This document shows, piece after piece, positions 1 through 11,629 of a stretch of DNA of 64,000 bases (position 1 is its first letter; each line of letters begins with the position of its first letter). This DNA comes from Monodelphis domestica (Eukaryota; Chordata; Mammalia; Didelphimorphia; Didelphidae). The position numbers and the translations under genes were made by a program. Location: the NCBI RefSeq assembly GCF_027887165.1, contig NC_077234.1, positions 254,582,973-254,646,972 of the forward strand. Reading direction: 5' to 3'. Below the pieces are notes generated by a model, which did not search any database, was not told where the DNA came from, and saw nothing but the letters and a program-made list of their open reading frames with translations.

Positions 1-470
1 AAATGATGACGGTCTGAATCTGTTTTGTAGATTTGTGGATAGGGAAGGGGATATATGAAAGAGACAATGGTAGAGCAAGATTTGACAGCTGATTGGATAT
101 GCAAAGTGAATCTGTATGATGAGAGAAGAATGACATCAAGGTTTCATATCTGTAGAATCAGAAAGATGGTGGTATTTATTTTTAACCTACTAAGGACAGT
201 ATGATTTGGTTTATTCCAAGTTGTCAAGGAATAGATTGGCAAGTCATGAAAATTCTCTGAGAGATGATCTGAATCATTACTTAAAATTTGTAGAATAGTG
301 AAAAATTCAAAGTCACTTACTCTGAATTTTATATTGTCTATCTGGTTGTGTATACTACATATAATTGCATTTGTATTAGTATTGCTTAAATAAATAAATA
401 ATAAAATATGTTATAAAAAGCCCTGTCCTTAAAAAGTTGTTTGATGTGAAGGACTAAGCCAGGATTACAT
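1..470. other. AT-rich non-coding DNA, nothing recognised
   Basis: No open frame of useful length, no recognisable repeat and no RNA gene were seen. The stretch ends where a SINE begins. Confidence 0.5.
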
Positions 471-481
471 CTGAAGTTTTC

Positions 482-690
482 AGGGCAAGTGAGTGGCTTG
501 GTGGATTGAGAGCCTGACCTAGAGATGAGAGGTCCTAGGTTAAAATCTAGCCTTAGACACTTCCCAGCTGAGTGACCCTGGGCAAGTCACTTAACCCCCA
601 TTGCCTAGTTCTTACTACTCTCTGAGTTGGAACCAATACACAGTATTGAATTTAAGATGTAAGGTAAAGATTTAAAAAAATTTTTTTTAG
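482..690 (+). repeat. tRNA-derived CORE-SINE, marsupial type
   Basis: The order is typical of a marsupial tRNA-derived SINE: a head with a degenerate B box (GGTTAAAATCTAG), a conserved core reading TGACCCTGGGCAAGTCACTT near 570-590, and a 3' part with CACAGTATTGAATTTAAGAT that ends in an A/T-rich tail. Other copies lie on the - strand at 2,744 and 20,211. The subfamily name is not assigned; comparison with a marsupial SINE library would settle it. Confidence 0.85.
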
Positions 691-1119
691 TTTTCAACTG
701 GATTAATTACACATTTCTATCTTAAGTTCATGTGTATGGGTGAAATATATGCATATTCCAAGACACATTATCACATCAGAATTAAAAGGTACATGACAAC
801 CTGAAGGAAAAATAACTGTAAAGAAGAATAGATTCAGAGACATAACCTCCAGGTTATAATGAATATGTCTATGGAAAACTTGTAAACAGTATATAAAGGA
901 CAGTTTCAAAAATTAGAGAGACTATGGAATTAAATAATGAATGTTAAATGTATGTTTTCCAGCAAATATTCTATTTCTAAATGTTGGAAATATGCAAGTT
1001 GAAAAATAATGAAACTAAAACTAAAATGTTATGAATTTATTTAAGAAAATCTGAAAGTTATTTTAAATTAGTGTAGAAAGGAAAATACCAATAGCATACA
1101 ATCCCACTATTCTCAGACT
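691..1119. other. AT-rich non-coding DNA, nothing recognised
   Basis: A 68-codon open frame on the - strand here has no recognisable motif and low-complexity composition. I treat it as chance. Confidence 0.45.
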
Positions 1120-1400
1120 TGTAGAAATCAATTATCATGTCTTCTTGCTCTAATCTACTCACACAGAGCTGCTAGGATAATTTTGTTAGTCACAGATCTG
1201 ATCATGACAATTTCCTATTCAGAAATCTTGTTTGGTTTCATAATGTTTTAAGAATAAAATCTGGGATTCTTAAACTGATATTCAAAGATCTATGTACTGT
1301 GATTCTACATTATATTCATTAAAAATAACCTCTCTAGCACCTATTGCAGCTCCCCTGATACTCATCTGGTTCTATAATAAGTATATGTTACTGAGTCTCT
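1120..1400 (+). repeat. LINE-2 (L2) fragment
   Basis: The segment around 1,190-1,290 resembles the L2 region that normally reads as CAGATCTGATCATG, then a 'CC-TATT' stretch, then AATAAAATC. It is strongly diverged, as expected for an element that stopped moving long ago. The L1 fragment that follows may have landed in or beside it. Confidence 0.6.
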
Positions 1401-1452
1401 TAATATGGATGAAGAGATAGACATTAATATGAGCCTATTTTAGTGAGTAGAT

Positions 1453-2697
1453 CCAATAAATTAGGTGAACACAGAATAGTATACATGTCAGATCTTTGGG
1501 AAAAGAAAGACTTTAAAATCAAGCAAGACAGAAAAAGTCACAAAATGTAAAATATAATTTTGATTACATCAAATTAGTAAGTTTTTGTACAAACAAAACC
1601 AATCCAACCAAAATTAGAAAGGAAGCAACAAATTGGGAAACAATCTTCATAATAAACTCTGACAAAGGTCTAATTACTCAAATTTATAAAGTGCTAAATC
1701 AATTATACAAAAAATCAAGTCATTCTCCAATTGATAAATGGGCAAGGGGCATGAATAGGCAATTTTCAATTGAAGAAATCAAAACTATTAATAAGCACAT
1801 GAAAAGTGTTCTAAATCTCTAATAATCAGAGAGATGCAACTCAAAACACTGAGGTATCACCTCACACCTAGCAGATTGGTTAACATGACAGCAAAAGAAA
1901 GTAATGAATGCTGGAGGGGATGTGGCAACATCTGGACATTAATTCATTGCTGGAGGAGTTATGAATTGATCAAACCATTTTGGAGAGCAATTTGGAACTA
2001 TGCCCAAAGGGCACTAAAAGATTGTCTGCCCTTTGATCCAGCCATAGCCCTGATGGGTTTGTACTCCAAAGAGATAATAAGGAAAAGGACTTGTACAAGA
2101 ATATTCATAGCTGTACTCTTTGTGGTGGGAAAAAAATTGGAAAATTAGGGGATGCCCTTCAATTGGAGAATGGCTGAACAAACTGTGGTATATGTTGGTG
2201 ATGGAATACTATTGTACCCAAAGGAATAATAAAGTAGAGGAATTCCATGGGGACTGGAACAACCTCCAGGAAGTGATGCAAAGTGAGAGGAGCAGAACCA
2301 GAAGAACATTGTACACAGAGATGATACACTGTGGTACAATCGAATGTAATGGACTTCTCCATTAGTGGCAATGCAGTGATTCTTAACAACCCATAGGAAT
2401 CTATGAGAATGAACATGCTCCACATTCAGATGAAAAACTGTGGGATAAGAAACACAGAAGAAAAACAATTGCTTCAATACATGGGTCAAGTGGATATGGC
2501 TGAGGAGTAACTCTAAATGAACATCCTAATGCAAACACCTACAATGAGGAAATAGGTTTTGATCAAGGAGACATGTAATACCCAGTGGAATTGCATGTCA
2601 GCTACGGGAAGGATGGGTGGAAGGAAGGGAGGAAAAGAATTTGATTCTTTTAACTAAGGAATAATGTTCTAAATTGACTAAATAAATAAATAAAAAA
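1453..2697 (+). mobile_element. 5'-truncated L1, 3' end of ORF2 plus 3' UTR
   Basis: This is the last third of an L1: the C-terminal part of ORF2, the 3' UTR and an AAATAAATAAATAAA tail. Decayed ORF2 pieces are open at 1,834-2,148 and 2,120-2,365 (the 'NECWRGCG' and 'GCPSIGEWLNKLWY' blocks common to all L1s here). The same segment occurs in the L1 at 9,240-10,519. The 5' end is truncated and no convincing target-site duplication was found. Confidence 0.9.
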
Positions 2698-2743
2698 TAG
2701 TTGATGATCTTCACTGGTAGAACTAATTCCTCATTGAGAGATT

Positions 2744-2938
2744 AAAAAAAAAACCCTTATCTTTTGTGTTGGAATTGATAAGTATCCATTTCAAGGCAGA
2801 AGAGTGGAAAGGGCTAGACAAATGAAGATGAGTGACTTGCCTAGGGTCATATAGGTAGAAATTGTCTTAGGCCAAATTTGAACCCAGTACCTCACATCTC
2901 CAGGACTGAGTCTTTGTCTGAGACACCTTGCTGCCCCA
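2744..2938 (-). repeat. CORE-SINE, minus strand
   Basis: A reverse-orientation copy of the SINE at 482-690. It starts with AACCCTTATCTTTTG, contains TTTCAAGGCAGAAGAGTGG, then the core (GACTTGCCTAGGGTCA), and ends with CTTGCTGCCCC, the reverse complement of the tRNA-like head. The palindromic 3' part is partly decayed here. Confidence 0.8.
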
Positions 2939-2944
2939 AATAAG

Positions 2945-3165
2945 TATTTTGATGTTGAGTAATTTTCAGTTATATTTGACTCTGTATTCCCATTTGAGAT
3001 TTTCTTTGCAAAGATAGTGGTTTGCTATTTTCTTCATCAGCTCATTTGATAGATAAAGACTCGTCCAGAGTCACACAGCTTTTAAATGTCTAATGTCTTA
3101 TTTGAACTCACAATGAGAAGTCTTCCTAATTCCATGCACTCTATCAACTATGCCACTTGCTTTCC
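2945..3165 (-). repeat. Marsupial SINE with RTE/BovB-like tail
   Basis: On the - strand this has a tRNA-like head, a CORE segment and a tail whose sequence (AATTTTCAGTTATATTTGAC on + strand) resembles the RTE/BovB-type 3' end used by WALLSI-like marsupial SINEs. It directly abuts the previous SINE, giving a two-SINE cluster. The family name is from general knowledge and was not tested by alignment. Confidence 0.7.
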
Positions 3166-3404
3166 CCCCTCACTCGGAGTTTAAGATTCCAAAAGCTAGT
3201 CAAATCAAAACAGAACAAACCAAAGAAAGCATGATTATAATGAAAATATAGCAGTATTTTAATAAAAGTATTAATCATAATCAATGTTGATTCAACATCA
3301 GAAAAACTATATTTTGATAGAAAAACTCCTTTTTAAAAAATCTACTTGCTCTATAAATGTATTAGAAGGATTATCATTAATAATCATATTATCATCATCA
3401 TTGA

Positions 3405-3970
3405 TTTCTCAAATTCAGCAAGTCCAAACATGTACTCAATGTTTTCTATACCAAATCCACTCTAGTTCTGAACTTTCCTATTTCTGTCAAGGGCACCATT
3501 CTTCTGTTCTATAAGGTCCATTAATCTCTGAATTACTGACACTTTACTGTCCCTTACTTCACATACTCAATCTGCCAAATCTCATTGTTTATCAATCTAA
3601 AATAACTCTCAAATTTGATCTTTTTCCTACCAGTCATGTGGCCATCATGCTACTACAGACCATCATCTCTCACCTGGAAAATTTCAACAACCTTCTAATA
3701 TGTCTCCTTGACTCAAGTCCCTCACTATTGTAATTAATCTTCCATATAGCTTCTGAAGAGATATTGCTAAGTAGATGTTTGACTATGATAAGCCTCTCTT
3801 CAATAAATTCTGTTGATTCCTCATTGTCTCTATATTAAAATATAAATTCCTCTGGTTTTTAGCATATTTTATGACCTGACTCATCTTTTCAAGCCTACTC
3901 TTCTTCCTGCACTCAAATTTATCAATATCATTTGTCTTTCTGCCTTGTATAAACTCTGATTTATTCCTTC
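3405..3970 (+). repeat. LINE-2 fragment, left part
   Basis: The stretch follows the L2 order: a block near 3,413 resembling 'CA-TGTCCAAA', then TTCTACC-like and TCTCACCTGGA-like blocks, then the TAATATGTCTCCTTGA region. It is interrupted at 3,984 by L1-A and appears to resume at 10,533. Confidence 0.7.
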
Positions 3971-3983
3971 AAAACAGTTTAAG
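3971..3983 (+). repeat. Target-site duplication, left copy of L1-A
   Basis: AAAACAGTTTAAG lies immediately before the L1-A 5' end. The right copy, AAAACTGTTTAAG, is at 10,520-10,532. The two differ at one position of 13. Confidence 0.75.
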
Positions 3984-4685
3984 ACTTCCGGGTAAGCATG
4001 GAGACAGATTAGATGCGGCTTGCTTCCCTCCTCAGACCCAATGATACAGACGACTTCAAAAGACCCCCCCAAACCATCCTCACGAGAACAGAGGGCCCCT
4101 ACAGAAGGGAGCAGGACTGAAGGTATGTGGGACACGGGCATTTCCACACTATAAGGCAATGAAAAAAACTCCCTCCCAAACCTGAGCTGACCCACCCTCC
4201 CTCACCACAGCTACAGAGCCAGAGTTAAAGTCAGAGTGTGCCAGAACCAACGAGAGATGGAGGGGTACACCAGGAGTGAGCAACGGGCAGCTCCAGGTCT
4301 TGGGAGCTACTAAGACCACCAAGGACTTACACCTGAGAGCAGTAATACCTGAAACCCAGGCAGGCAGACAAGGGGAGATCAGATCTTGGGTACTCAGAAC
4401 CAGTGAGCCACAATCAAGGAGTGTGTGAAGGGCACTCCTGAAGTGAGCAAGGGGCACCTATAGGTCTTTGGGAGTTGACTAAGACCACCAAGGACCCACC
4501 CCTGAGAGCAGTAACACCCAAAATGCCTGAAGGCAGGGGACAGCAGACCTTGGATTCCCCCGGGAAGATAGTGCAGCAGCAGAGAATTGAGAGCTGGCCC
4601 AAGGCAAAAAGCCTTGATCCATACACAGAAAGACCTCACTCCTCACTCAGATTTCTGACTGGAAAGGGAAGAGAAAACCATAGAG
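3984..4685 (+). promoter_or_regulatory. L1-A 5' UTR (internal promoter) with tandem repeat
   Basis: L1 5' UTRs carry an internal RNA polymerase II promoter. Here two similar units lie in tandem at about 4,264-4,387 and 4,431-4,552, offset by about 167 bp. Shared landmarks are AGTGAGCAA, ACTAAGACCACCAAGGAC and CCTGAGAGCAGTAA. This recalls the monomer arrays of some rodent L1 promoters, but here there are only two clear units. Promoter activity is inferred, not visible. Confidence 0.6.
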
Positions 4686-5660
4686 ATGGCAAACAGTGCC
4701 CAGGGACAATTTCCCAACAACAAGAAAAGCAAGAAGAAGGAGTTGACTTTGAATAGTTTTTACAGAGGAAAAATACAGAATACAGAGGAAATAGCAGAAG
4801 AGGAAATCCAAATAAATGCTCCAAAACCTTCCAAAAGAAATGGAAATTATCCACAAGATCTTGAAGAATTTCAATTGGAGGTTATCAGAAAGATGGAAGC
4901 CTTCTGGCAGGAAAAATAGGATACAATGCAAAGAGAATTTAACAATCTGGGGGTCAAGAACTCCCAATTGGAGAAACAGCTGGAAACCTCAAAAAACAGG
5001 ATAGACCAAACTGAAAAGGAAAACCAGTCTTTAAAGACCAGAATTAGGCAACTGGAAGACAATGATCTTGCAAAACAGCAAGAATTAATAAAGCAAAATC
5101 AAAAAATTTACAAATTAGAAGAAAACATAAAATATCTCACTGAAAAGGTGACAGATCAGGAAAACAGAGGAAGTAGAGACAATCTGAGAATCATTGGTCT
5201 ACCTGAAAAACCAGAAATTAACAGGAATCTTGACATCATAATACAAGATATCCAAGAAAACTGTCCTGAGGTTCTAGAACAAGGGGACAAAGTAGACATT
5301 GAAAGAGTTCATAGAACACCCTCTACACTAAATCCCCAAAAGACAACTCCCAGGAATATAATTGTCAAATTCCAAATCTTTCAAGCTAAGGATAGAATCC
5401 TACAAGAAGCCAGAAAGAAACAATTCAGATCCCAAGGAACTCCAATCAGGATCACACAAGACCTGGCAGCGACCACACTGAATGACTGCAAGGCCTGGAA
5501 CATGATATTCAGAAAGGCAAGAGAGCTGGGTCTTCAACCAAGAATCACCTATCCATCAAAACTGAATATATACTTCCAGGGGAAAGTATGGGCATTGGAG
5601 AAAAATATAAGATTTCCAAGTATTTGTAAAGAAAAGAACAGAACTCAGTGGAAAGTTTGA
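4686..5660 (+). pseudogene. L1-A ORF1 (RNA-binding chaperone), broken
   Basis: ORF1 protein is the trimeric RNA-binding chaperone of the L1 ribonucleoprotein. The frame starts at 4,686 (MANSAQGQ). It is cut by a TAG at 4,917-4,919, where L1-B has TGG, and stays in the same frame from 4,926 on. The order is basic N-terminus, long coiled coil (about residues 75-160), RRM with NLRIIGLPE, then the C-terminal domain (RITYPSKLNIYFQGKVWA). Near 5,600-5,650 the frame shifts, replacing the usual end. The coiled coil is 28 residues (four heptads) longer than that of L1-B ORF1. Confidence 0.9.
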
Positions 5661-5699
5661 TATCCAAACACAAAGAGCAAGAAAAACATGAAAAGGTAA

Positions 5700-6372
5700 A
5701 TATGAAAGAAAGAGAAAAGGAGAAAAATGTTTTTTTTTCCTTGTATTCAAACTCTCTTCTATAAGGTCTACATTTAGAACAAATTATATATGTTAATATG
5801 TGAGGAAAATGTTATGTGTAATTATCAAATATTGTATGCATTATTAGAGTAATTAGAAAAATCACTCATAGGGAAAGATTTGGGCATTAAGATGATATGG
5901 AGAAAGGGGGGGAGAAAGAATAAGGGAGAAAGGAAATCAATGATGGTATCAAGATATACTTGAAGAAATAGAAATAAATTAAATATAATAATTCTTGTCA
6001 CACAAAGATACACATGGGAAGGGAAGGGAAAGAATTCTCTTATAAGAAGGAGATGGAGAGAGTGCTAATTGGTACTACTCAAGCCTTACTCTCAATGAAA
6101 TCAAATCTGAAAGGGAAGAGCATCTAAACCCATTGGAATTTGGATTCTATCTTATACAACAGGGAAAGGGAGAAAGGAAAATTAAGGGGGTGGGGGAAGG
6201 GAGTTCAAAAAAGGAGGGAAGGAAAGGGGGGAGGGAAATTAACAGACCCTAAAAAAAAGGAAGAAGAAGGGAACAGAAAGGGAGGGGATTAAGAGGACTG
6301 ATTTAAAGTAAACCACTGGTTTAAAAGGTTATAGCAAAAGAAGAAAGGTCAGAATTAGGGGAGGAGATCAAA
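5700..6372 (+). other. L1-A inter-ORF spacer, purine-rich
   Basis: The spacer between ORF1 and ORF2 is rich in GGGA, GGAAAG and GAAGAAGG on the + strand, as in L1-B (31,470-31,990, other strand). No open frame of interest was found. Confidence 0.7.
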
Positions 6373-9300
6373 ATGCCAGGGAAGTCACAAGTAATAATCA
6401 TAACTCTGAATGTGAATGGGATGAACTCACCCATAAAAGGTAGATGAATAGCAGAATGGATTAGAATCCAAAACCCTACCATATATTGTCTCCAGGAAAC
6501 ACACATGAGGCGGGTAGATACTGACAAGGACAGAATTAAACGTTGGAGTAAGACATATTGGTCCTCAAGTGATAGAAAGAAGACAGGAGTTGCAATCATG
6601 ATATCTGACAAAGCCAAAGGAAAAATAAGCCAGATCAAAAGGCATAGGGATGGTAAATACATGCTGATAAAAGGGAGTATAGACAATGAGGAAATATCAC
6701 TAATCAACATGTATGCACCAAATGGTACAGAACCCAAACTTCTAATGGAGAAACTAGGAGAACTGAAGGAGAAAATAGATAGTAAAACTATATTAGTGGG
6801 AACTGAACCAACCACTATCAAATTTAAATAAATCAAATCAAAAAATAAATAAAAAAGAGGTAAAAGATGTGAATGAAATATTAGAAAAATTAGATTTAAC
6901 AGATATATGGAGAAAAATATATAGGGACAAAAAAGAATACACCTTCTTCTCAGCACCACATGGCACATTCACAAAGATTGACCATACACTAGGTCACAGA
7001 AACATGGCATACAAATGCAGAAAAGCAGAAATAATAAATGCAATCTTTTCCTGTCATAAGGCAATAAAAATAATGATCTACCGAGGGTACATGAAGAGCC
7101 AAATTAACAATCAATTGGAAATTAAATAATATGATAGTCCAAAATCAGTTAGAAAACAAATAATCAAAACAATAATTTCAGTGAAGAAAATGGCAATGGT
7201 GAGACATCCTTTCAAACCTTATGGGATGCAGCCAAAGCAGTAATCAGAGGAAAATTCATATCCTTGAGTACATATATTAACAAATTAAGGAGGGCAAAGA
7301 TTAATGAATTGGACATGCAAATCAAGAAACTTGAAAGTGAACAAATTAAAACCCCCCAGAAGAAAACCAAATTAGAGATCTTAAAAATTAAGGGAGAAAT
7401 TAATAAAATCAAAAGTGATGGAACTATTGAACTAATAAATAAGACTAGAAGCTGGTACTTTGAAAAAACAAACAAAATAGATAATCTAATTAAAAAAGGA
7501 AAGAAGAAAAGCAAATTAACAGTATCATAGATGAAAAGGGGGACCTTACCTCCAATGAAGAGGAAATTAAAGCAATGATCAAAAACTTCTTTGCCCAATT
7601 ATATGGCAATAAATATGCCAATCTAGGTGATATGGATGAATATTTACAAAAATATAAATTGCCTAGACTAACAGAAGAAGAAATAGAATTCTTAAAGAAT
7701 CCAATATCAGAAAATGAAATCCAGCAGGCCATCAAAGAACTCCCTAAGAAAAAATCCCCAGGTCCATTTGATTCACAAATGAATTCTATCAAACATTCAA
7801 AGAACAGCTTATCCCAATACTATAGAAACTATTTGACATAATAAACAAAGAGGTAGTGCTACCAAATTCTTTCTATGACACAAATATGGTACTGATTCCA
7901 AAGCCAGGAAGGTAAAAAACCGAGAAAGAAAACTACAGACCAATTTCCCTAATGAACATAGATGCAAAAATCTTAAAGAGGATACTAGCAAAAAGACTCC
8001 AGCAAGTGATCAGGAGGGTCATTCACTATGATCAAGTTGGATTTATACCAGGAATGTAAGGATGGTTCAATATTAGGAAAACCATTCACATAATTGACCA
8101 TATCAACAAGCAATCCAAAAAAACCATATGGTTATCTCAATAGATGGAGATTTTCTCCTTTGATAAAATACAACACCCATTCCTATTAAAAACACCAGGA
8201 AGCATAGGAATAGAAGGGTTTTTCCTAAAAATAATAAACAGTATATATCTAAAACCATCAGCTAACATCATCTACAATGTGGATAAACTAGATGCATTCA
8301 AAATAAGATCAGGAATGAAACAGGGATGCCCATTATCACCTCTATTATTCAACATTGTACTAGAAACACTAGTAGTAGGAATTAGAGAAGAAAAAGAAGT
8401 TGATGTTATTAAAATTGGCAACAAGGAGACCAATCTGTCACTCTTTGCAGATGATATGATGGTCTACTTAAAGAATCCTAGAGAACCAACAAAAAAGCTA
8501 GTGGAAATAATCAACAATTTTAGCAAAGTAGCAGGATACAAAATAAACCCAAATAAGTCATCAGCATTTCTAAATATCTCCAGCACATCTCAGCAGCAAG
8601 AATTAGAAAGAGAAATTCCATTCAAAATCAGCTTAGACAATATAAAATACTTAGGAATCTCTGTCGAGACAAATACAGGAACTATATGAATGCAACTACA
8701 AAACACTCTCCACACAACTAAAACTAGACCTGAACAATTGGAAAAACATTAAATGTTTATGGGTATGATGAGCTAACATAATAAAAATGACCATCCTACC
8801 CAATTTTATCTATCTATTTAGTGCCATATCCACTGAACTTCCAAAAAACCTTTTTTTTATTGAATTAGAAAAAAACATAACAAAGTTCATTTGGAAGAAC
8901 AAAGGATCAAGGATATCCAGGGAAATAATGAAAAAAAATACAAAGGAAGGTGGCCTTGCAGTCCCAGGTCTCAAACTATATTATAAAGCAGGAGTCATCA
9001 AAACAATTTGGTGCTAGCTAAGAGACAGAAAGGAGGATCAGTGGAATAGACTTGGGCTAAGTGACCTCAGCAAGACAGTCTATGACAAACCCCAAGACAC
9101 CAGCTTTTGGGACAAAAATCCACTATTTGATAAAAAAAAACTGCTGGGAAAATTTGAAGACAGTGTGGGAGAGATTAGGATTGGATCAACACCTCATACC
9201 CTATACCAAGATAAACTCAGAATGGGTGAATGAGTTGAACATAAAGAGGGAAACTATAAGTAAATTAGGTGAACACAGAATAGAATACATTTCAGACCTT

Positions 9301-10156
9301 TGGGATGGGAAAGATTTTAAAACCAAGCAAGACTTAGAAAGAGTCACAAAATGTAAAATAAATAATCTTGACTACATCAAATTAAAAAGGTTATGTACAA
9401 ACAAAACCAATGTAACTAAAATCAGAAGGGAAGCAACAAATTGGGAAACATTGTTCATAACAAAAACTCTTATAAATATTTAATTGCTGAAATTTACAAA
9501 GAGCTAAATCAATTGTACAAAAAACCCAAGCCATTCTCCAATTGATAAATGGGCTAGGGACATGAATAGGCAGTTTTCAGTTAAAGAAATCAAAACTATT
9601 AAACATAGGAAAAAATGTTATAAATCTCTTATAATCAGAGAGATGCAAATCAAAACAACTCTGAGGTATCAACTCATGCAGCAGATTGGCTAACATGACA
9701 GCAAAGGAAAGTAATGAATGTTGGAGAGGATGTGGCAAAGTCCGGACATTCATGCATTGCTGGTGTAGTTGTGACTTGATCAAACCATTCTGGAGGGCAA
9801 TTTGGAACTATGCCCAAAGGGAGAAAGACTGTCTGCCCTTTGATCCAGCTATAGCACTGCTGGGTCTGTACCCCAAAGAGATAATATGGAAAAAGACTTG
9901 TACAATAATATTCATAGCTTCACTCTTTGTAGTGGCAAAAAATTGGAAAATGAGGGGATGCCCTTCAATTGGGGAATGGCTAAACAAATTGTGGTATATG
10001 TTGGCGATGGAATACTATTGTGCTCAAAGGAATAATAAAGTGGAGGAATTCCATGGAGACTGGAACAACCTCGAGGAAGTGATGCAGAGTGAAAGGAGCA
10101 GAACCAGAAGAACATTGTACACAGAGACTGATACACTGTGGTACAATCGAATGTAA
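6373..10156 (+). pseudogene. L1-A ORF2 (endonuclease and reverse transcriptase), heavily broken
   Basis: ORF2 would start at 6,373 ([16 protein letters not shown]) and end at the TAA at 10,154-10,156. A stop occurs about 25 codons in, after SPIKGR. Open pieces remain at 6,505-6,831, 6,869-7,129, 7,264-7,530, 7,575-7,841, 8,144-8,689, 8,787-9,017, 9,061-9,483 and 9,686-10,156. The endonuclease part has lost the GDLN motif (it reads LVGTEPT), and the reverse transcriptase keeps [10 protein letters not shown] near 8,450. The cysteine-rich C-terminal part is in the last piece. With this many breaks the copy cannot make ORF2 protein. Confidence 0.93.
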
Positions 10157-10519
10157 TGGACTTCTCCAATAGTGTCAATGCAATTTCCCTGAACAATCTG
10201 CAGGGATCTAGGAGAAAAAAAACACTATCCACAATCAGAGGATAAAAGATGGGAGTAAAAACAATGAGGAAAGGCAACTGCTTGACTACAAGGGCTGAGG
10301 GGATATGACTGATGAGAGACTTTAAATGAACACCCCAATGCACATACCAACAACATGGAAATGTGTTCAGATCAAGGACACATGTGAAACCCAGAGGAAT
10401 AATGCATTGGCTATGGGAGGGCTATTGGGAGGGTTGGGGGGAGAAAAAGAAAATGATCTTTGTTTCCAATGAATAATGTTTGAAAATGACCAAATAAAAT
10501 AATATTTAAAAAGAAAAAA

Positions 10520-10532
10520 AAAACTGTTTAAG
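10520..10532 (+). repeat. Target-site duplication, right copy of L1-A
   Basis: AAAACTGTTTAAG follows the A-rich tail and matches 3,971-3,983 at 12 of 13 positions. The exact tail/TSD border is ambiguous because both are A-rich. Confidence 0.7.
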
Positions 10533-10765
10533 CAACATGCTCTGCATAAAACCTCTCTTGTTCTCCCAGCTTCTAGTCTATTTTCTTCCAATGCTGCAAT
10601 GCATTTATTCTGTATATACTTGAATATGAGCATTTTGTTTTTAATGATAAGCTATAGGTACCTATAGACTAAGGATAATTTCATTTTGGTCATTGAAATT
10701 GTATTACTTATCATTACCAGGTTCAAAGAAAGATCTTGATAAATAATTTTTGAATTTTATGCCTG
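10533..10765 (+). repeat. LINE-2 fragment, right part
   Basis: This probably continues the L2 split by L1-A. The first 100 bp resemble the region following a TATAAACTC-like block, and the end (GATCTTGATAAATAATTTTTGAA) resembles the L2 3' terminus. It is strongly diverged. Confidence 0.5.
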
Positions 10766-10899
10766 GCATTCATCACTTGTATTTGAAGTCTTGCTTCCTT
10801 TGTAGTATAGATATGCTACTTGAAGGATAGGGGTTGGTGTTTGAGGATGGAGAGGTAGTTTTGTGGTTTTCATGTGAACCAGTCCACAACCCTACTTCT

Positions 10900-11485
10900 T
10901 TTCACTGGAGACTGGGAAAGTGAAAAAAGTCATATATTGTATAGAATCCATGCTGATTAACTTCTCTGGCCCACCATATTTCCATATGATCTTCCAGAAG
11001 CCTTCATGAATGATAGCATCAAATGTCTTGGTTATACATCTATGAATATTTTATACTGACCTCTATTCTGTTTATGACATTTGTCCTATAGTTTTCAGGC
11101 AGAAAACATTATGTGAAACATTCCTTTGTCCTTTACGAAGCCACACTGATTATCAGGTAGATGAACACCTTCCAGGTGAAGGATCAGACTCTTCAATAGG
11201 ACTCTGTCAATATTCTTGACCACAGTGACTGAGAAACCTCTTATGATTGTCATAGGAAATTTTATTTTCTTTTCATTCATAAACAAGAACAATGGAGACA
11301 TTTTTATTATCATGAGGTATAGAACTTCCTCTCGACATAAAACCAAATAGATTTGTAAGTTATTCCTAAGTTGCTCAGTCTACATCTTGCCTTGTATATA
11401 TCTTCTGGAGTGGAATCATCACCAGACACTTTGCCACAATAGAATAAGTCTACTGAAATTCAAAATATTTTCTTCAATCGGAAAT
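10900..11485 (-). pseudogene. Reverse-transcriptase relic of a non-L1 LINE, inverted part
   Basis: On the - strand three conceptual blocks match the order of a LINE reverse transcriptase. Near 11,400-11,450 is SGDDSTPEDIYK. At 11,095-11,346 an open 83-codon frame ends HLEGVHLPDNQCGFVKDKG, like the LPESQCGFRKGRGT-type motif. Near 10,930-11,030 is TKTFDAIIHEGFWKIIW, like the AFDTVNREGLWKIM-type motif. Several stops interrupt it. This is not the L1 type of reverse transcriptase; I believe it is RTE- or CR1-like but cannot fix the clade. The 3' end of what looks like the same element lies on the opposite strand at 11,630. Confidence 0.7.
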
Positions 11486-11629
11486 TCAGATAGAGAGAAT
11501 TAACTTCAACTTGAGGTATACAATCAAGGCTTCTAAAAAGCTTCTGGCAAGATAAGGTACCAGTCACTGAGGTCCTTTTTTGAGGTGAGCTGTTAGATAT
11601 TCATATTCTATTCCAGAGAATACAAATTG

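Larger units (their letters stand above)
3984..10519 (+). mobile_element. Full-length decayed L1 ('L1-A')
   Basis: A complete L1 of about 6.5 kb: a 5' UTR starting ACTTCCGGGTAAGCATGG (3,984-4,685), ORF1 (4,686-about 5,690), a purine-rich spacer (about 5,700-6,372), ORF2 (6,373-10,156), a 3' UTR with a G-rich tract near 10,430-10,450, and an A-rich tail. It is flanked by a 13-bp direct repeat with one mismatch. ORF1 has one nonsense codon and a late frameshift; ORF2 is broken many times. It has therefore been inactive far longer than L1-B. Its 5' UTR is not the same as that of L1-B, which suggests a different L1 subfamily or promoter replacement. Confidence 0.95.
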
